A DNA stretch of 64,000 nt from contig OZ004591.1 of NCBI GenBank assembly GCA_963924555.1, positions 1,736,001-1,800,000 of the forward strand. The letters run 5' to 3'. The DNA is from Crambe crambe. Lineage: Eukaryota; Porifera; Demospongiae; Poecilosclerida; Crambeidae. The position numbers were made by a program, and so were the translations under genes. Below, piece by piece: positions 44,269 to 55,256 of the stretch (position 1 is the stretch's first letter; every line of letters starts with the position of its first letter). Below the pieces are notes generated by a model. It searched no databases. It had not been told where the DNA came from and was given only the letters and a program-made list of their open reading frames with translations.

Positions 44269-47200
44269 ATGTGTTCACAACTGGGTCTCAACAAGTCAAA
44301 TCTGGTACGCAAGTTCCTTTTCAAGAACAATGTACATGGAGCAACTCCTGTAGTGGCATGGGGTGTGCTTCTATAAGAGAGTAGATAGTTGGATACTCTA
44401 TAATTCAAAGAATGCCCACTATTACTGGTGGTTTTTAGAGATTGCTTCAAGGATTGCACGAATCTCTCAGCAAGGCCATTACTGGCAGGATGATAAGGAG
44501 CAGTCCTTATATGTTTTATCCCATTTGCCTTAGTGAAATTTGCAAACTCATCGGAGATAAACTGAGGTCCATTGTCAGTAACTATCTGCTCGGGCAGACC
44601 ATAAGCAGCAAATGTTTGCCTCAACACTTCTAAGGTCTTAGTAGTAGTGGTACTGCTCATTATATGTACTTCAGGCCACTTCGAATGGGCATCAATACAA
44701 ACTAAAAACATGGATCCTTGAAATGGTCCCAAGAAATCCAAATGAATTCGCTGCCAAGGCCGTGGAGGCCAACTCCACGGATGTAACGGAACACTGGGAG
44801 GTTTGTGCTTTACAGCCAGACAGGGTTCACATGACCTGGCTAACATTTCAATTTCTTTATCTAGCCCTGGCCACCACATATAACTCCGGGCAACAAGTTT
44901 CATGCGTGAAATACCTGGATGATTTTGGTGAAGTTCCTCCAAAAGTTTTTTTCTCAGCTTTGCTGGCACAACCACTCGGATTCCACATAATAGACAGCCT
45001 TCCTCCACCGTCAATTCTTGCTTCCTGGTAGAATAAGGATGCAGTGGTGACTTGGAATCAATAACAACGGGCCAGCCATCCAGTGTATAACGCAACACTT
45101 GACTTAGAATTTGATCGTTTCGAGTAGCTTGACGAAGTTGAGGTACAGTTACTGGGAGACTTTCCATCTGTGTGATATTGAAAACTCTAGGTTCACTAGA
45201 AATACAATCGGGGAGGGTAGAATTTAATGGCAGTCTTGACAAACCATCGGCATTTGCATGATGTGCCGTAGGACGAAATTCTATGTCATATGAATATGCT
45301 GATAAAATAATTGCCCATCTTTGTAATCGGGCAGCTGCCATAACAGGTATCTCTTTTTTAGGACCCAAGATGGTTGTTAATGGTTTATGATCCGTAACCA
45401 AAATAAACTTTCTCCCATAGAGATATGTGTGGAACTTTCTCACCCCAAAAATTAATGATAAAGCTTCTTTTTCGACTTGAGCATAATTTCGCTCACTACC
45501 TGTTAAGGTATGTGAAGCATAAGCAATAGGTCTCTCGGACTTATCAGGCATTATGTGAGAGATTACAGCCCCGACTCCATAAGCGGAGGCATCCCCAGCT
45601 AGTTCGATAGGGAGAGTAGGATCATAATGCACCAATAGGTTAGGTGAGGTTAGCTTCTCTTTGGCTAACCTAAAACTTTCATCACATTCTTTGGACCACT
45701 TCCACTTTCGGTCCTTACACAATAAATCATTTAGGGGGTGGATCAAGGTAGCCAAATTGGGGATAAATTTACAATAATAATTGAGTAACCCCAGGAATGA
45801 TCGTAGTTCCTGTACATTTTTAGGGGGTGGAGCATTAGTAATGGCTTCTAGTTTACTATCAGTGGCATGTATCCCCTCGGAATCAATCCGATGACCCAAA
45901 TATTCCACTTGATTTTGCATAAACTCACACTTCTCCTGATTTGCATGAATACCATGCCTCCGAAGACGTTCCAGAACCTTCCTCACATTCTGAAGGTGGC
46001 TCTCTTCATTAGCTCCAGTGATGATAATATCGTCCAGGTAGCACATGACTCCTGGGAGGTCTTGAAATATAGTGTCCATCACCCGTTGAAACAAAGCAGG
46101 AGCAGAGGCAATGCCAAAAGGTAACCATTTGTATCGGTATAACCCACGATGTGTGTTTACAGTCACTAATTTCTGAGACTCTTCATCCAGTATAAGTTGG
46201 TTATATGCATGAGAGAGATCTAAGGTAGTGAAATTTTTCCCATTTGCTAACTTGGCAAATATATCCTCAGGACGGGGTAAGGGGTACTGTTCAATGTCCA
46301 GTACACTGTTCACTGTCACTTTATAATCACCACAAATGCGAATCTTCCCATTTTTCTTGGGAACGCAGACAATTGGGGTGGCCCAATCACTGCTAGTAAC
46401 TTTCTCAATGACCCCAACACGCTCCAACCGGTCAAGTTCTTCCTCAACAGCTTCTCTCAGGGAAAATGGAACAGGACGAGGCTTCCAAAATCGAGGCCTA
46501 GCATCTTTCGAGAGGTGTAGGGTAGCCGTGAACCCATCAATAGTGCCCAATCCTTCAGAGAATACGTCCTTGAATTCTGTGAGTAGAGACTTCAGCGATC
46601 CTTGATGCTGACGAATAATATGAATAGACTTCCAATCCAATGTGATATGGCTTAGCCAGTTTCGCCCTAGAAGACTAGGTCCAGGTCCCTTCACTACTAT
46701 GAGGGATAACCCTTTCACACACTGGTCCTTGTACTGTACTGTCAAATTCGGAATCTCACCAAGGACAGACATGGCCTCACCTGTATAGGTTTTGAGAACT
46801 ACCCTGGAGGCTGATAAGGGTAACCGTGGAAAAACAGAATTCTTTGTTTCTGCAGAAATCACTGAAACAGCAGCTCCGGTATCCACCTCAAATTCTAGTG
46901 GTTTCTGGTTCACGTCCATACTGACCCTAATGGGGGACAATGTGGAGCTAGCTGAATGTATATTGTGCATTGGGTCACTCTCCAATAAATCCTCCTGTTC
47001 AGCAGGCAGATAATCAGTCTTCCCCTCAATGGTGGCTTTGCCTGGTGGGAAAGGTGAAGTCTTTTGTACACCTCCAGGGACCTTCTTTTTGGATCGACAT
47101 ACTGGGGCAATGTGACCAACCTTGCCGCAGCGATGGCAAGTGGCCTCTTTGAATTTACATGGGACTCCAGGATGGTTGCGACCACAGCGATAACAAGGAA

Positions 47201-47807
47201 GTTTCTTGGTGTCTGGAGATTTCCCATTAACATTTGAGCTCGAGCCAGCAAACTTCATTCGAAAGACGGATGCTGCAGGGTCTTTCAGCTTTCTGACCTC
47301 TGCCCCAGCTGACTCCATGCTTTGAGCAATCCTAATAGCATTTTCTAAAGTTAGGTCCGCCTCAGAGAGTAGACGCCTTTGTATGGTTTCATCCCGCAAA
47401 CCGCAAACTAGACGGTCACGTAGAGCTTGTTCTAGAAAGTTTTCGAACTTGCACTCAGCGGCCAGCTTCCTCAGGGTAGCCACGAATTCTGCAATAGTTT
47501 CTTCTGCTTCCTGATTCCGTCGATAGAAGCGAAACCTCTCAGCGATTACTACGGCTTTCGGCTCAAAATGGCCCTTCAAAACCTGTTTAAGTTCAGCGTA
47601 GGTCTTGTCTTTAGGCAGAGTAGGGGCAACGAGCCCCCTCAGCAGAGTGTAGTTCTCCGCTCCAATGACAGTCAACAAAATTGGCACCTTCTTTTCTTCG
47701 GCGATGCCGTTGGCTTCAAGGTACAGACTTAGCCGTTCCAGGTAGGCTGAAATAGTTTCCTTTTCTGGGATGAACGGTTGCATTCGACCATAAACAGTTG
47801 TAACCAT
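44265..47807 (-). CDS. Gypsy gag-pol polyprotein
   Basis: A single ORF of 1180 residues starting 17 bp inside the 5' LTR edge. Approximate map: gag 1-195; two zinc knuckles 205-237 (CYRCGRNHPGVPC, CHRCGKVGHIAPVC); aspartic protease DTGAAVSVIS at 309; reverse transcriptase about 435-640 with YLDDIIIT at 600; RNase H about 735-860 (GDASAYGVGA, TDHKPL); integrase zinc-binding HHCC 960-996; integrase core with D in HLDFLG (about 1024), D in VTDNGPQF (about 1088) and E in NGLAERF (about 1114). Order is PR-RT-RH-INT, the normal Gypsy order. The frame closes inside the integrase; the C-terminal domain continues in another frame at 44268. All catalytic motifs are present. Confidence 0.92.
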   Translation of the reverse strand: MVTTVYGRMQPFIPEKETISAYLERLSLYLEANGIAEEKKVPILLTVIGAENYTLLRGLVAPTLPKDKTYAELKQVLKGHFEPKAVVIAERFRFYRRNQEAEETIAEFVATLRKLAAECKFENFLEQALRDRLVCGLRDETIQRRLLSEADLTLENAIRIAQSMESAGAEVRKLKDPAASVFRMKFAGSSSNVNGKSPDTKKLPCYRCGRNHPGVPCKFKEATCHRCGKVGHIAPVCRSKKKVPGGVQKTSPFPPGKATIEGKTDYLPAEQEDLLESDPMHNIHSASSTLSPIRVSMDVNQKPLEFEVDTGAAVSVISAETKNSVFPRLPLSASRVVLKTYTGEAMSVLGEIPNLTVQYKDQCVKGLSLIVVKGPGPSLLGRNWLSHITLDWKSIHIIRQHQGSLKSLLTEFKDVFSEGLGTIDGFTATLHLSKDARPRFWKPRPVPFSLREAVEEELDRLERVGVIEKVTSSDWATPIVCVPKKNGKIRICGDYKVTVNSVLDIEQYPLPRPEDIFAKLANGKNFTTLDLSHAYNQLILDEESQKLVTVNTHRGLYRYKWLPFGIASAPALFQRVMDTIFQDLPGVMCYLDDIIITGANEESHLQNVRKVLERLRRHGIHANQEKCEFMQNQVEYLGHRIDSEGIHATDSKLEAITNAPPPKNVQELRSFLGLLNYYCKFIPNLATLIHPLNDLLCKDRKWKWSKECDESFRLAKEKLTSPNLLVHYDPTLPIELAGDASAYGVGAVISHIMPDKSERPIAYASHTLTGSERNYAQVEKEALSLIFGVRKFHTYLYGRKFILVTDHKPLTTILGPKKEIPVMAAARLQRWAIILSAYSYDIEFRPTAHHANADGLSRLPLNSTLPDCISSEPRVFNITQMESLPVTVPQLRQATRNDQILSQVLRYTLDGWPVVIDSKSPLHPYSTRKQELTVEEGCLLCGIRVVVPAKLRKKLLEELHQNHPGISRMKLVARSYMWWPGLDKEIEMLARSCEPCLAVKHKPPSVPLHPWSWPPRPWQRIHLDFLGPFQGSMFLVCIDAHSKWPEVHIMSSTTTTKTLEVLRQTFAAYGLPEQIVTDNGPQFISDEFANFTKANGIKHIRTAPYHPASNGLAERFVQSLKQSLKTTSNSGHSLNYRVSNYLLSYRSTPHATTGVAPCTLFLKRNLRTRFDLLRPSCEHM

Positions 47808-47824
47808 CCCGTCTCGTCGCCACT

Positions 47825-48010
47825 TGTGATAACTTTGTCACAACTTAGGACCATAGAGTATAGTAATCGCACTTACTTTTGACAGACTAATAACAATTAT
47901 AATTTACATGACACACACACACAGGTATATATATAAAAAGGAGGCGCAGAGGCGCCCAAAATGAGGACATATGCCACGTGGCAGGAAATGACGATAATAA
48001 GTACACTACA
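47825..48010 (-). repeat. 5' LTR
   Basis: 186 bp, partner of 43497-43667. It contains the GGTATATATATAAAAAGG tract and GGCGCAGAGGCGCCC hairpin also present in the partner. Confidence 0.9.
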
Positions 48011-48187
48011 ACATGGACCAATCAGATTTGCAGGCAATGATGTCAGCATGAATCTGATTGGTCCATGTGACCTTGCTGGCTGAAGTACTAGTGTCAAGCA
48101 ACCTGCAATCCACTGTAAACATCACGCTGCTTGTGACGTCACTCACGTGACTTAGATGATAAATCACATGCGTGCACAGCATATGTA

Positions 48188-48343
48188 TACAGTGGATTGC
48201 AGGTTGCTTGACACTAGTACTTCAGCCAGCAAGGTCACATGGACCAATCAGATTCATGCTGACATCATTGCCTGCAAATCTGATTGGTCCATGTGACCTC
48301 GGTGGCTGACGTACTAGTGTCAAGCAACCTGCAATCCACTGTA
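48188..48343. mobile_element. intact TA-target palindromic MITE
   Basis: 156 bp, ends TACAGTGGATTGCAGG and exact inverse. The interior CATGGACCAATCAGATT is mirrored around a short loop. CAGT-type ends with TA targets suggest the Tc1/mariner superfamily. Sits 70 bp from the interrupted copy. Confidence 0.85.
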
Positions 48344-48509
48344 TCGCACGCGCATGCAGCAAATGCATGCGCATGCGTATTAAGAATAATTCTTTTGGGA
48401 AGGTTCTTAGACACTCACATTCAGTGCTGTGGAGCTCTATAAACTGAAATACGATGTCCGATTATAGGTGGTGTCTTTATTGGCAACCCGATAGCTACTA
48501 GCTAGCAGT

Positions 48510-48595
48510 GAACTCACTCTCATGTCCAGCGAAGGATGGTTCTGGTCCTAATAATAGTAAGGACATTAGAAGTACTGCAAAGATACTGCCCATGG
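48510..48595 (-). CDS. signal-peptide exon
   Basis: Encodes MGSIFAVLLMSLLLLGPEPS then FAGHE before a GTGAGT donor: a typical secretory signal peptide, nearly identical to 11540-11625. On the minus strand the next exons should lie below 48 kb, but that space is TE island until Ig copy A at 28424. It may be the first exon of copy A, now 20 kb away, or an orphan. No equivalent exon was found upstream of copy B. Confidence 0.6.
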
Positions 48596-48739
48596 TAAAA
48601 AATACCTCCTGCTTAGAGTTATCTTTGGAGAAGCACTTAGTGTGCAGCACTAAGAATGAACTACCGGTATATGACGTTATCAATAGCGAATTAATTTTGC
48701 ACGCATGTATATATATATTGACACACCATTCCATAACTC

Positions 48740-49120
48740 ACAAAAAAAAAAAAACACTCCACATTCCATATCAGCCCAAAATGTTTTATTAAACAACCAA
48801 ACACTCCCTCGAAAATCTCCTTCGTGGGCGAACAACCTTGCAAGCATGGTTCAGATGACCTGCTAAAGACTGTAGCTCTCTGCATGCATGTAGCAACAGT
48901 AGCTATATTACTTAACTGTGATTCTGCAAAATAAAAACAAAATAGCAGTAGCTACACTAACACATCAGGCTCAAGTTCGAGTAGTGACTACAACAAATAA
49001 CAAAATTATTACTATTCTTTGGAATATGTTATACAATAATACTTGTCTCATTGTGCTGCCTATGCAAAATGTGCAAGTGTGCAAGTGTATGATAGTGCAG
49101 ACAAAAGAAATATAGGGCTA
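48740..49120. other. spacer, nothing recognised
   Basis: AT-rich DNA between the signal exon and the end of Ig copy B; no feature recognised. Confidence 0.5.
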
Positions 49121-49126
49121 CAGCTA

Positions 49127-52100
49127 TTAGTTACACTGAGAATAAGTATAGTCACCATGTGATGAATCAGACTGCTGATCACTAGCAGGTGCAGGTCTTC
49201 GTTTGTAGGCAGGGTTTTGAGAGAGAATGCAATCACCATGTGATGAATCAACTTCTTGACCACCAGCAGGTCCACCACCAAACGGCACTGTCTCATATAA
49301 ATGAAGACTTTCAGCTCTGAAAAAAGTAAATGCCACTCTTTTTTCTTTAATTCAGTTAACTATAGGGAGCAATCAGTAGCAATTTCCTACATGTAAGATA
49401 GGTTCTAGACACTGAAGCCTAGGAATCTAATACGTGAAGGCCCTTCATAGGCCTTAGGCTATAGAGTCTGAGCACAGTGAAGATTAAAACCATAGATTTC
49501 TTTGGTTGAGGTGTCTGACTATAGCTAGAGGCAGTGTGCATGCGCATGCATGTAATGGTATATAGTGTTAGAGTGACTCACTTTTCTGATACTCTTGATG
49601 TGATGCATCTCCTATAGAGTAATGCTAGGACTATAATTAGCACTATGATCACCACTAACATGGCCACTGTGATTCCAGTGACTGTTCCAACAGTAAACAT
49701 TCTTCCTATACATATCATAATCACATGGTGAGACTCCTTGTGCAATTGCTTGCATGGTATAGTCATATAGCCATAGCTGAACTCTATACCTTAAGACTAT
49801 ATAGCTAGCTTTTATTGCACATAGGTACATGCAAACCTAGAATATTTTCGACACTTTGGTGAAGGAAATAATTGTACACTCACCCTGTATCTCAAGCCAG
49901 ATTGTTGAGTTGATTGTAGCAGCATCGTTCATAGCAAAACAAGTGTAGAGACCAGCATCGGACAACCGAGATGTTAGAATCCTGACACGAGATATTCCAT
50001 GAGAACTGGCAATTGCTATTCTCTCAGAATCCCTGAGAACAGTGCCATTGAAATGCCAAGTGACCAATGGGGTAGGATCCCCTTCAACCTTACACAGCAG
50101 TGTGACCATTTCACCTTCTACTGGGACTGCTTCTCCAGTTCTGTTTAAATTGGTGATTCTGGGCATGGCTGCCACAAAAATTAATTTAAAAAAAGATGGT
50201 AGCATAGAGTTCAAATGAAAATTCATTAAAAGTAAGACTCACTACAAAAGACTTGACTAATATGGGCCCTATTTCCATCTGCTACACAAGAGTAATCCCC
50301 TGCATCACTTCTCATTACATTTGTTATGTGGATCTAATGAAATAATTAGAGTAACTTCTACTGTGTCACCAATTCTTAACAGCAGACCTGGTCAAAGTTT
50401 AGGGAGGTGAATCTCTCAAATCCTGACACACCAGGGACAATGGTTCCTGTTATTCGTACAAAAGTGATATTAGGTCGAGGGAAGCCCAAAAGTTCACAAG
50501 TTAGAGTGACATTGCTACCAGATAGCAAGCAAGAAGGGTTCAAAGGTCCATCAGTTTGACGAGTCAGATTTATCACCTGAACACGGACTGTGTGAGAAAA
50601 TTTAAAATTTGCATTATAATTATGTCATTGCCAGACCCTTCGAAAGATTAGCTAAATGGACCGATTAATTACATACGTAGCTCCATATTTACTTACCTGG
50701 AACAGTAACAAAAAGTTGTGGGAGACTAACAGAGCCAGCCAAGTTATTGAATGTGGCAGAGTAGTTTCCAGAGGTGGCAGAAGTCAGGTTTGCAATAGTG
50801 AGGGTGAAATTGAAAGGAGGAAGTGCACTAGAGTCGCCACATGGATTTGAGACAGAGAAGGTTGTGTCGTTTGTTATGTTTGTTCCATTGAGATACCAAT
50901 GCACTGAGGGACAGGGGTCAGAGTCCAATGTAGCTCTGATCATCTGGTTGACTGTTCCAAAGGGGCTAACGATGAGGGTGCCCACTAGTCGGTCGTTACT
51001 AGTTGAAGGGTTGGATTGGCTGAGTGGCCGGACAGTGGGAGCAGCTACATGGAATAGCAGTAGCGTGTATAGCATACAGAGTTCTAAGATTGAGTAGTCA
51101 ATTACTCACATGGCTGCCTGACTTCCAAGATCCATGCCCTTGAATCCATTCCATTATTATTGCTGGCAAAACATTGGTATATCCCAGAATGGGTGATCTG
51201 TGGAGCTGAGATGGTCAACTGGTTCCCCATTGCACTGGCTCCACTGGGCAATGTAACTCGTCCATTGTAGTACCAGGTCACTGAAGGGGGAGGGATGCCC
51301 TCCACAGCACAGGTATAGCTCACACTCCCTCCACCCACAAGTCGATCCCGATCATTTGTAACAGCATCAGTAGAAGATGTAATACGTGCTGGCTCTGTAT
51401 GTGATTTCACAATGCAAAAGTCCATCAATACTTTATGGCTAGAGATAATTTATACTACTTACGAATGATAAAGAGTGTTCCACTTGTTCTTCGTGAAGCC
51501 CCTAGCACATTACAGTCGATGGTGAACATTGTGTCACTTCCTGTTGGCGCAGGCACACTGTCTATAGTACCCACTAAACGATTTGCGATACGAACAGTCA
51601 CTGAAGATTTAGCTGGAAGTCTACAATCCAGTGATAATGTAGCTAACATGGAACTAGCACAGAAACTTGCAGCATATACGAAAGAAACACGAACACCTAT
51701 TGCAGCAGTTATATTTCCAATCTGCTTATACTCAATAAGAGTATTTGGTGGTGGAAGAGTTGCATTAAGTATGTACATTGTAGGGGCTACCACTGGATCA
51801 GTTCGGCCACTAACCAATACTTCACAATGGTACTCTCCCATCAACTGAGCTGCTGTTAGTTCACGTATGAATAAATAGCGACCTCCTTCCAAATATAATA
51901 TTGCATTCTGTCCTTCCACTGGATCAATCCTACTTCTAGTACCGAACCATCTTATTGTGGGGGGAGGGATGCTGGGTAGAAAGTCACACTCCAGTGCCAC
52001 TGATTGACCCTCGAATGCAGACACTGGTACTGTCCGTGACACTGTGTTGCGGAACCCACCAAAAACTAATAAATATAAGCAATGCTGTTCTTATGTGGCC

Positions 52101-52546
52101 ATCCTCCAAACATAACATCATCACAAGATTGCTAATTAATAATGAACTTTGCACTATGACCTCCCATTTCAACTAACCAGTGTAGGCCTAGATCTACTCT
52201 CATCAGCACTCACATGAATAAAATACACTGACATTCCTGCTCCTGATAGTGGCAGTCGAGTTATCAGCTCCGAAGATGTTGGTGGCTTCACAGTGAAAGG
52301 GGACACCTGTCCGAAAAGCCGTTTCATTGGTCACGTTAGCCACCAAGGTTCCATCAGCAGTCACAGCAAAGTTATCAGTCAGTTCAGTCTCTTCCCTGAA
52401 CCATTTTACAGTGGGGGTAGGAGTCCCAGTCACTCCACATGGAAGGATCAAGTTGCCCATCATGCCACCAGAACTCTCAAGTGCAGCAGTAACTATCGTC
52501 CTATTTTCCGGTGGTTCCATTGTAAAGCTAGGGGGTGTCCCAACAA
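49127..52546 (-). CDS. Ig-superfamily type I receptor, copy B (intact reading)
   Basis: Minus-strand exons with GT-AG borders: 52546-52214 (Ig), 52065-51463 (two Ig-like units), 51394-51110 (Ig), 51044-50697 (Ig-like), 50576-50388 plus 50333-50243 (one split Ig), 50168-49884 (Ig), 49705-49582 (transmembrane GITVAMLVVIIVLIIVLALL, then basic YRR), 49316-49127 (tail, stop TAA). Ig hallmarks: YTC/YQC and WYYNG, TCEL, SDAGLYTCF, SAGDYSCV-like motifs, and many N-glycosylation sites. The tail of about 60 residues has LHLYETV, NPAYKRR (an NPxY-type sorting or PTB motif) and GDYTYSQ. Phases checked across exons 4/5 and 8/9/10 agree. The true start is unresolved: an ATG just before the first acceptor (MFSFLFATVVG) or a distant signal exon. 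Likely a surface adhesion or recognition receptor; ligand unknown. Confidence 0.75.
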
Positions 52547-52599
52547 CTGTTGCAAATAGAAAGGAAAACATGAGAATATGCAGCCAAGTATAAACAGCT

Positions 52600-53290
52600 T
52601 GAAACTAAATTAACTCTGCCGATAATAACTTGCTGCCAAAAGGAGCAAGGAACCCTTTGTGGTGATAAGTAAGTCAAGTCATGTGATAACAACATGCACA
52701 GGTGAGTCCTAGCAAGCCTATAAACCACATTTACATGTTCGGCAGATAATTTGAGAGTCAGTGCAGTGCAACTCCAGGGTACATCCACAAAAATTTTTTT
52801 ATCTTTCAGCTAACACTACAATATTCATGGCATGAACTATTATAGGCAAGATTTAGTTAGTGTTGGTTCTTGCAATTCTGATACTATGTATTTCGAGAGC
52901 AGTTCGATTAAATACCATCATTTTGAAGCCAGCAGTATATCGAGTTCATCCATTAAAAGTTGTATCTAGTGACAACTTGTCCTGAGTTTGCTGTTATGAA
53001 CTGGTGGCATGCTTTCTTCCAGGCAAAGAACCAAAACATCCCATATCTGGTGGCTAAGGGTATTTGGAGGCAGTGTAAAGAGAAAGACCTTTGCTGCTAA
53101 GTGAATTATAATGTGAGAGTGGCCATCAAGTAGAATAAAACCAAGTGAGGATTTTCTATTTCTTCTTTTTCAATTACAAAATTAAACTGCTTCAGATGTG
53201 GTGAGTTTTCTTTTCCAACTTGTGGACAAATTCACTTCCAAGAAGTGATGGACTACAGGACAACAATTCATGCTTTTGAAGAAACTTAAC
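52600..53290. other. region upstream of Ig copy B, no gene seen
   Basis: About 840 bp (52680-53518, including the Harbinger MITE) has no counterpart upstream of copy A, where AAGTCAAG runs straight into AGAACAAAACT. No coding exon recognised. Confidence 0.5.
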
Positions 53291-53296
53291 ATGTTA

Positions 53297-53505
53297 GGTA
53301 AAGCGGGGCTATTTCGAACGGCGGGTAATTCCGTATTGTTCAAATATTTCTGAAACTACTCAGGCTTCTGAGCTCAATGTTGGAGGATATAATCTACCAT
53401 AATAGTATAATATACCTTTCAAAATAGAGCTCATAAGCTCGAGGAGTTTTGAAAATATTTGACCCTACGGAATAGCCCCACCGTTCGAAATAGCCCCGCT
53501 TTACC
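53297..53505. mobile_element. PIF/Harbinger-type MITE
   Basis: 209 bp. Perfect inverted ends GGTAAAGCGGGGCTATTTCG and a TTA duplication on each side (53294-53296, 53506-53508). A TTA/TWA target is diagnostic of PIF/Harbinger. Non-coding. Confidence 0.85.
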
Positions 53506-53619
53506 TTACTTTTAAAAAAGAGAACAAAACTTCCAGGCTAAAATGGCCAAAAAAGGAGGGATATTGGAGGGATATCTATGAAATACTGTTAACTATCTAT
53601 GTATTGACAATCATTATCT

Positions 53620-55256
53620 TGTGGTTTTTCTTAAACGTATTTATTTGTGCATTTACTCCCGGTCAATTGAGTCTCTCATATTAGTCTCTTAGTCTCTGTT
53701 TTTTGACTCATGTTAGTCTCTTGATTTTGTCTCAGTTAAATAAACTATTACAGTTATTACTCGCTACGTTACATTTGGTGGCAGCGGTGGGATTCTATTG
53801 TCAAGTTACTTCGGACAAGACCTGCGTGTATGTCGTTAACCAGATCTGGGAGGATGTACAGATCGGAGAGAGAGGAGTTTACCGAGGGTCAGAGGACTTC
53901 GCCAGAGCAGCTTCATACGGAGGATAGTAGGATACCGGGTCTGCTGCAGCTGGGGGAAGGTGGTGATGGTGGCACCGATGGCAGGGAGCTTGGAGGCGGA
54001 GTTAATGCAGGGTCGCTGATCGTTGTATTTCAGGAACAGCAGAGATTGATGGTTCAGCAGCAGGAACGACAGTGGGCTCAGCAACAGGCACAGCAGCGAC
54101 CGATGGAGGAAATGCTTGAATGGCAGAGGACGGAGATGGAGAATTATCGGCAGGAGATCGACGGTCTTAGAGGCAGGAGAGACAAAGCAGAAGGCGCCAG
54201 GGTTAAGCTTCCGAAGCCAACTTTACAGAAGCTCGATCCGAAGGAAGACATAGAGAACTTTCTTGCAACGTTCGAGCGTATTGCAAAACAACAGAAGTGG
54301 CCGAAGGAAGTCTGGGCAACTCAACTTGCGGGGTTGCTCACTGGAAAGGCCATGGCTGCCTATACTGCATTATTGCCCGAGGAAGCAGGAAAATATGAGA
54401 CGTTAAAGAAGACAATCCTGCACAGATATGATGTTAATGAAGGGACTCATCATGTGAGGTTCCGTAAAGACCCAAAGAAGAAGGAGGAATCTTACCGGGA
54501 ATGGATTTGTCGTATCACAGACCACTTTGACAAGTGGACAAAAGAAGCCGGGCTGGATCTGCGGGAGCTGATCATAATGGAACAAGTCTTGTCAGGTACT
54601 CCAGATGACCTAGCAGTGTGGCTTCGGGAGCGTAAGCCGAAGTCATTGGAAGAGCTGGGGAAATTAGCAGAGAATTATGCTCAGGCTCGGAACGCAGAGG
54701 GTAGAGCGGAGTCTGGGAGAGGAGTGACGCCAGTGGAGCGGCCAGGGAAGCTGGAGAAGGAGAAAGTCTCGTGGGAGAAGAAGGATGGATCCAGCCAATT
54801 CTCTGGTGGTGGCAACCGGGATGCACTTGGAGAGAAGCAGTGTTTTCACTGTCGACAGTGGGGGCATCTCATGTATAACTGTCCGAATCGAAAAGATTCA
54901 AAGCAGAAAGGAGCAGGCAAGACCACACTATTTGGAGGCTCTCGACCGGAAGTGGCATGGAATCAGGAGAGTGAGAAGTACCTCAGGCGTGGACAACTGG
55001 ACGGGAGGCCAGTGCAGGTACTTATTGATACGGGGAGTAGTTGTACTATGGTTAGGGCAGATCGGGTGCCCCTTGAAGGTGAATCAGACAGATACTGTCC
55101 CCGTAATGTGTGTTCATGGGGATAGTGAGGATTACCCCACTACAGAGGTGGACCTCCTGCTTGAGGGGACCAAGAGAAAGGTTAGGGCAGTAGTGACACC
55201 TAGCTTACCAGTACCTGTAGTCTTGAGGACTGATGTATATGATGTTCAGGAGGGAT
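53620..55256 (+). mobile_element. 5' fragment of a Gypsy-type retrotransposon
   Basis: The end of an LTR (…CTCGCTACGTTACA, to 53773) is followed by primer-site-like TTTGGTGGCAGCGG, identical to that of the 18338-23435 element, then gag and the start of protease. It stops abruptly at 55256 where host-type repeat DNA (shared with 28887) resumes. The 5' boundary is approximate. Confidence 0.75.
53830..55125 (+). pseudogene. gag and N-terminal protease of a Gypsy-type element
   Basis: 431-residue ORF. A Gln/Arg-rich coiled coil (QQQERQWAQQQAQQRP, about residues 75-115) precedes a gag core (FLATFERIAKQQKWPKEVW, LLTGKAMAAYTALL), a CCHC knuckle (CFHCRQWGHLMYNCPNR, about residue 337) and a protease active site (VLIDTGSSCTMV, about residue 398). 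A frameshift near 55075 ends it, and protease sequence continues to 55256 in the next frame (VDLLLEGTKRKVRAVV). Reverse transcriptase, RNase H and integrase are missing. The gag pattern is close to that of the element at 18338-23435. Confidence 0.8.

Larger units (their letters stand above)
43497..48010 (-). mobile_element. young Ty3/Gypsy LTR retrotransposon
   Basis: LTRs lie at 43497-43667 and 47825-48010, with a 5-bp target duplication ACATG at 43492-43496 and 48006-48010/48011-48015 (the right copy abuts the LTR end). A primer-site-like AGTGGCGACGAG follows the 5' LTR on the minus strand, and a purine tract GTGGTGAGGAG precedes the 3' LTR. The near-identical LTRs and a 1180-residue open frame indicate recent insertion. 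Confidence 0.9.
43443..48117. mobile_element. TA-target palindromic MITE, split by a Gypsy element
   Basis: Left part 43443-43496 and right part about 48006-48117 join across the retrotransposon to a palindrome like the intact copy at 48188-48343. The ends are TACAGTGGATTGCAGG and its inverse. The outer flanks read CGCTCAT-TA and TA-AACATCACGCTG. The uninterrupted CTCATTAAATATCACGCTG at 2995-3013 and 58158-58178 is an empty-site homolog, showing TA duplication. Confidence 0.85.
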
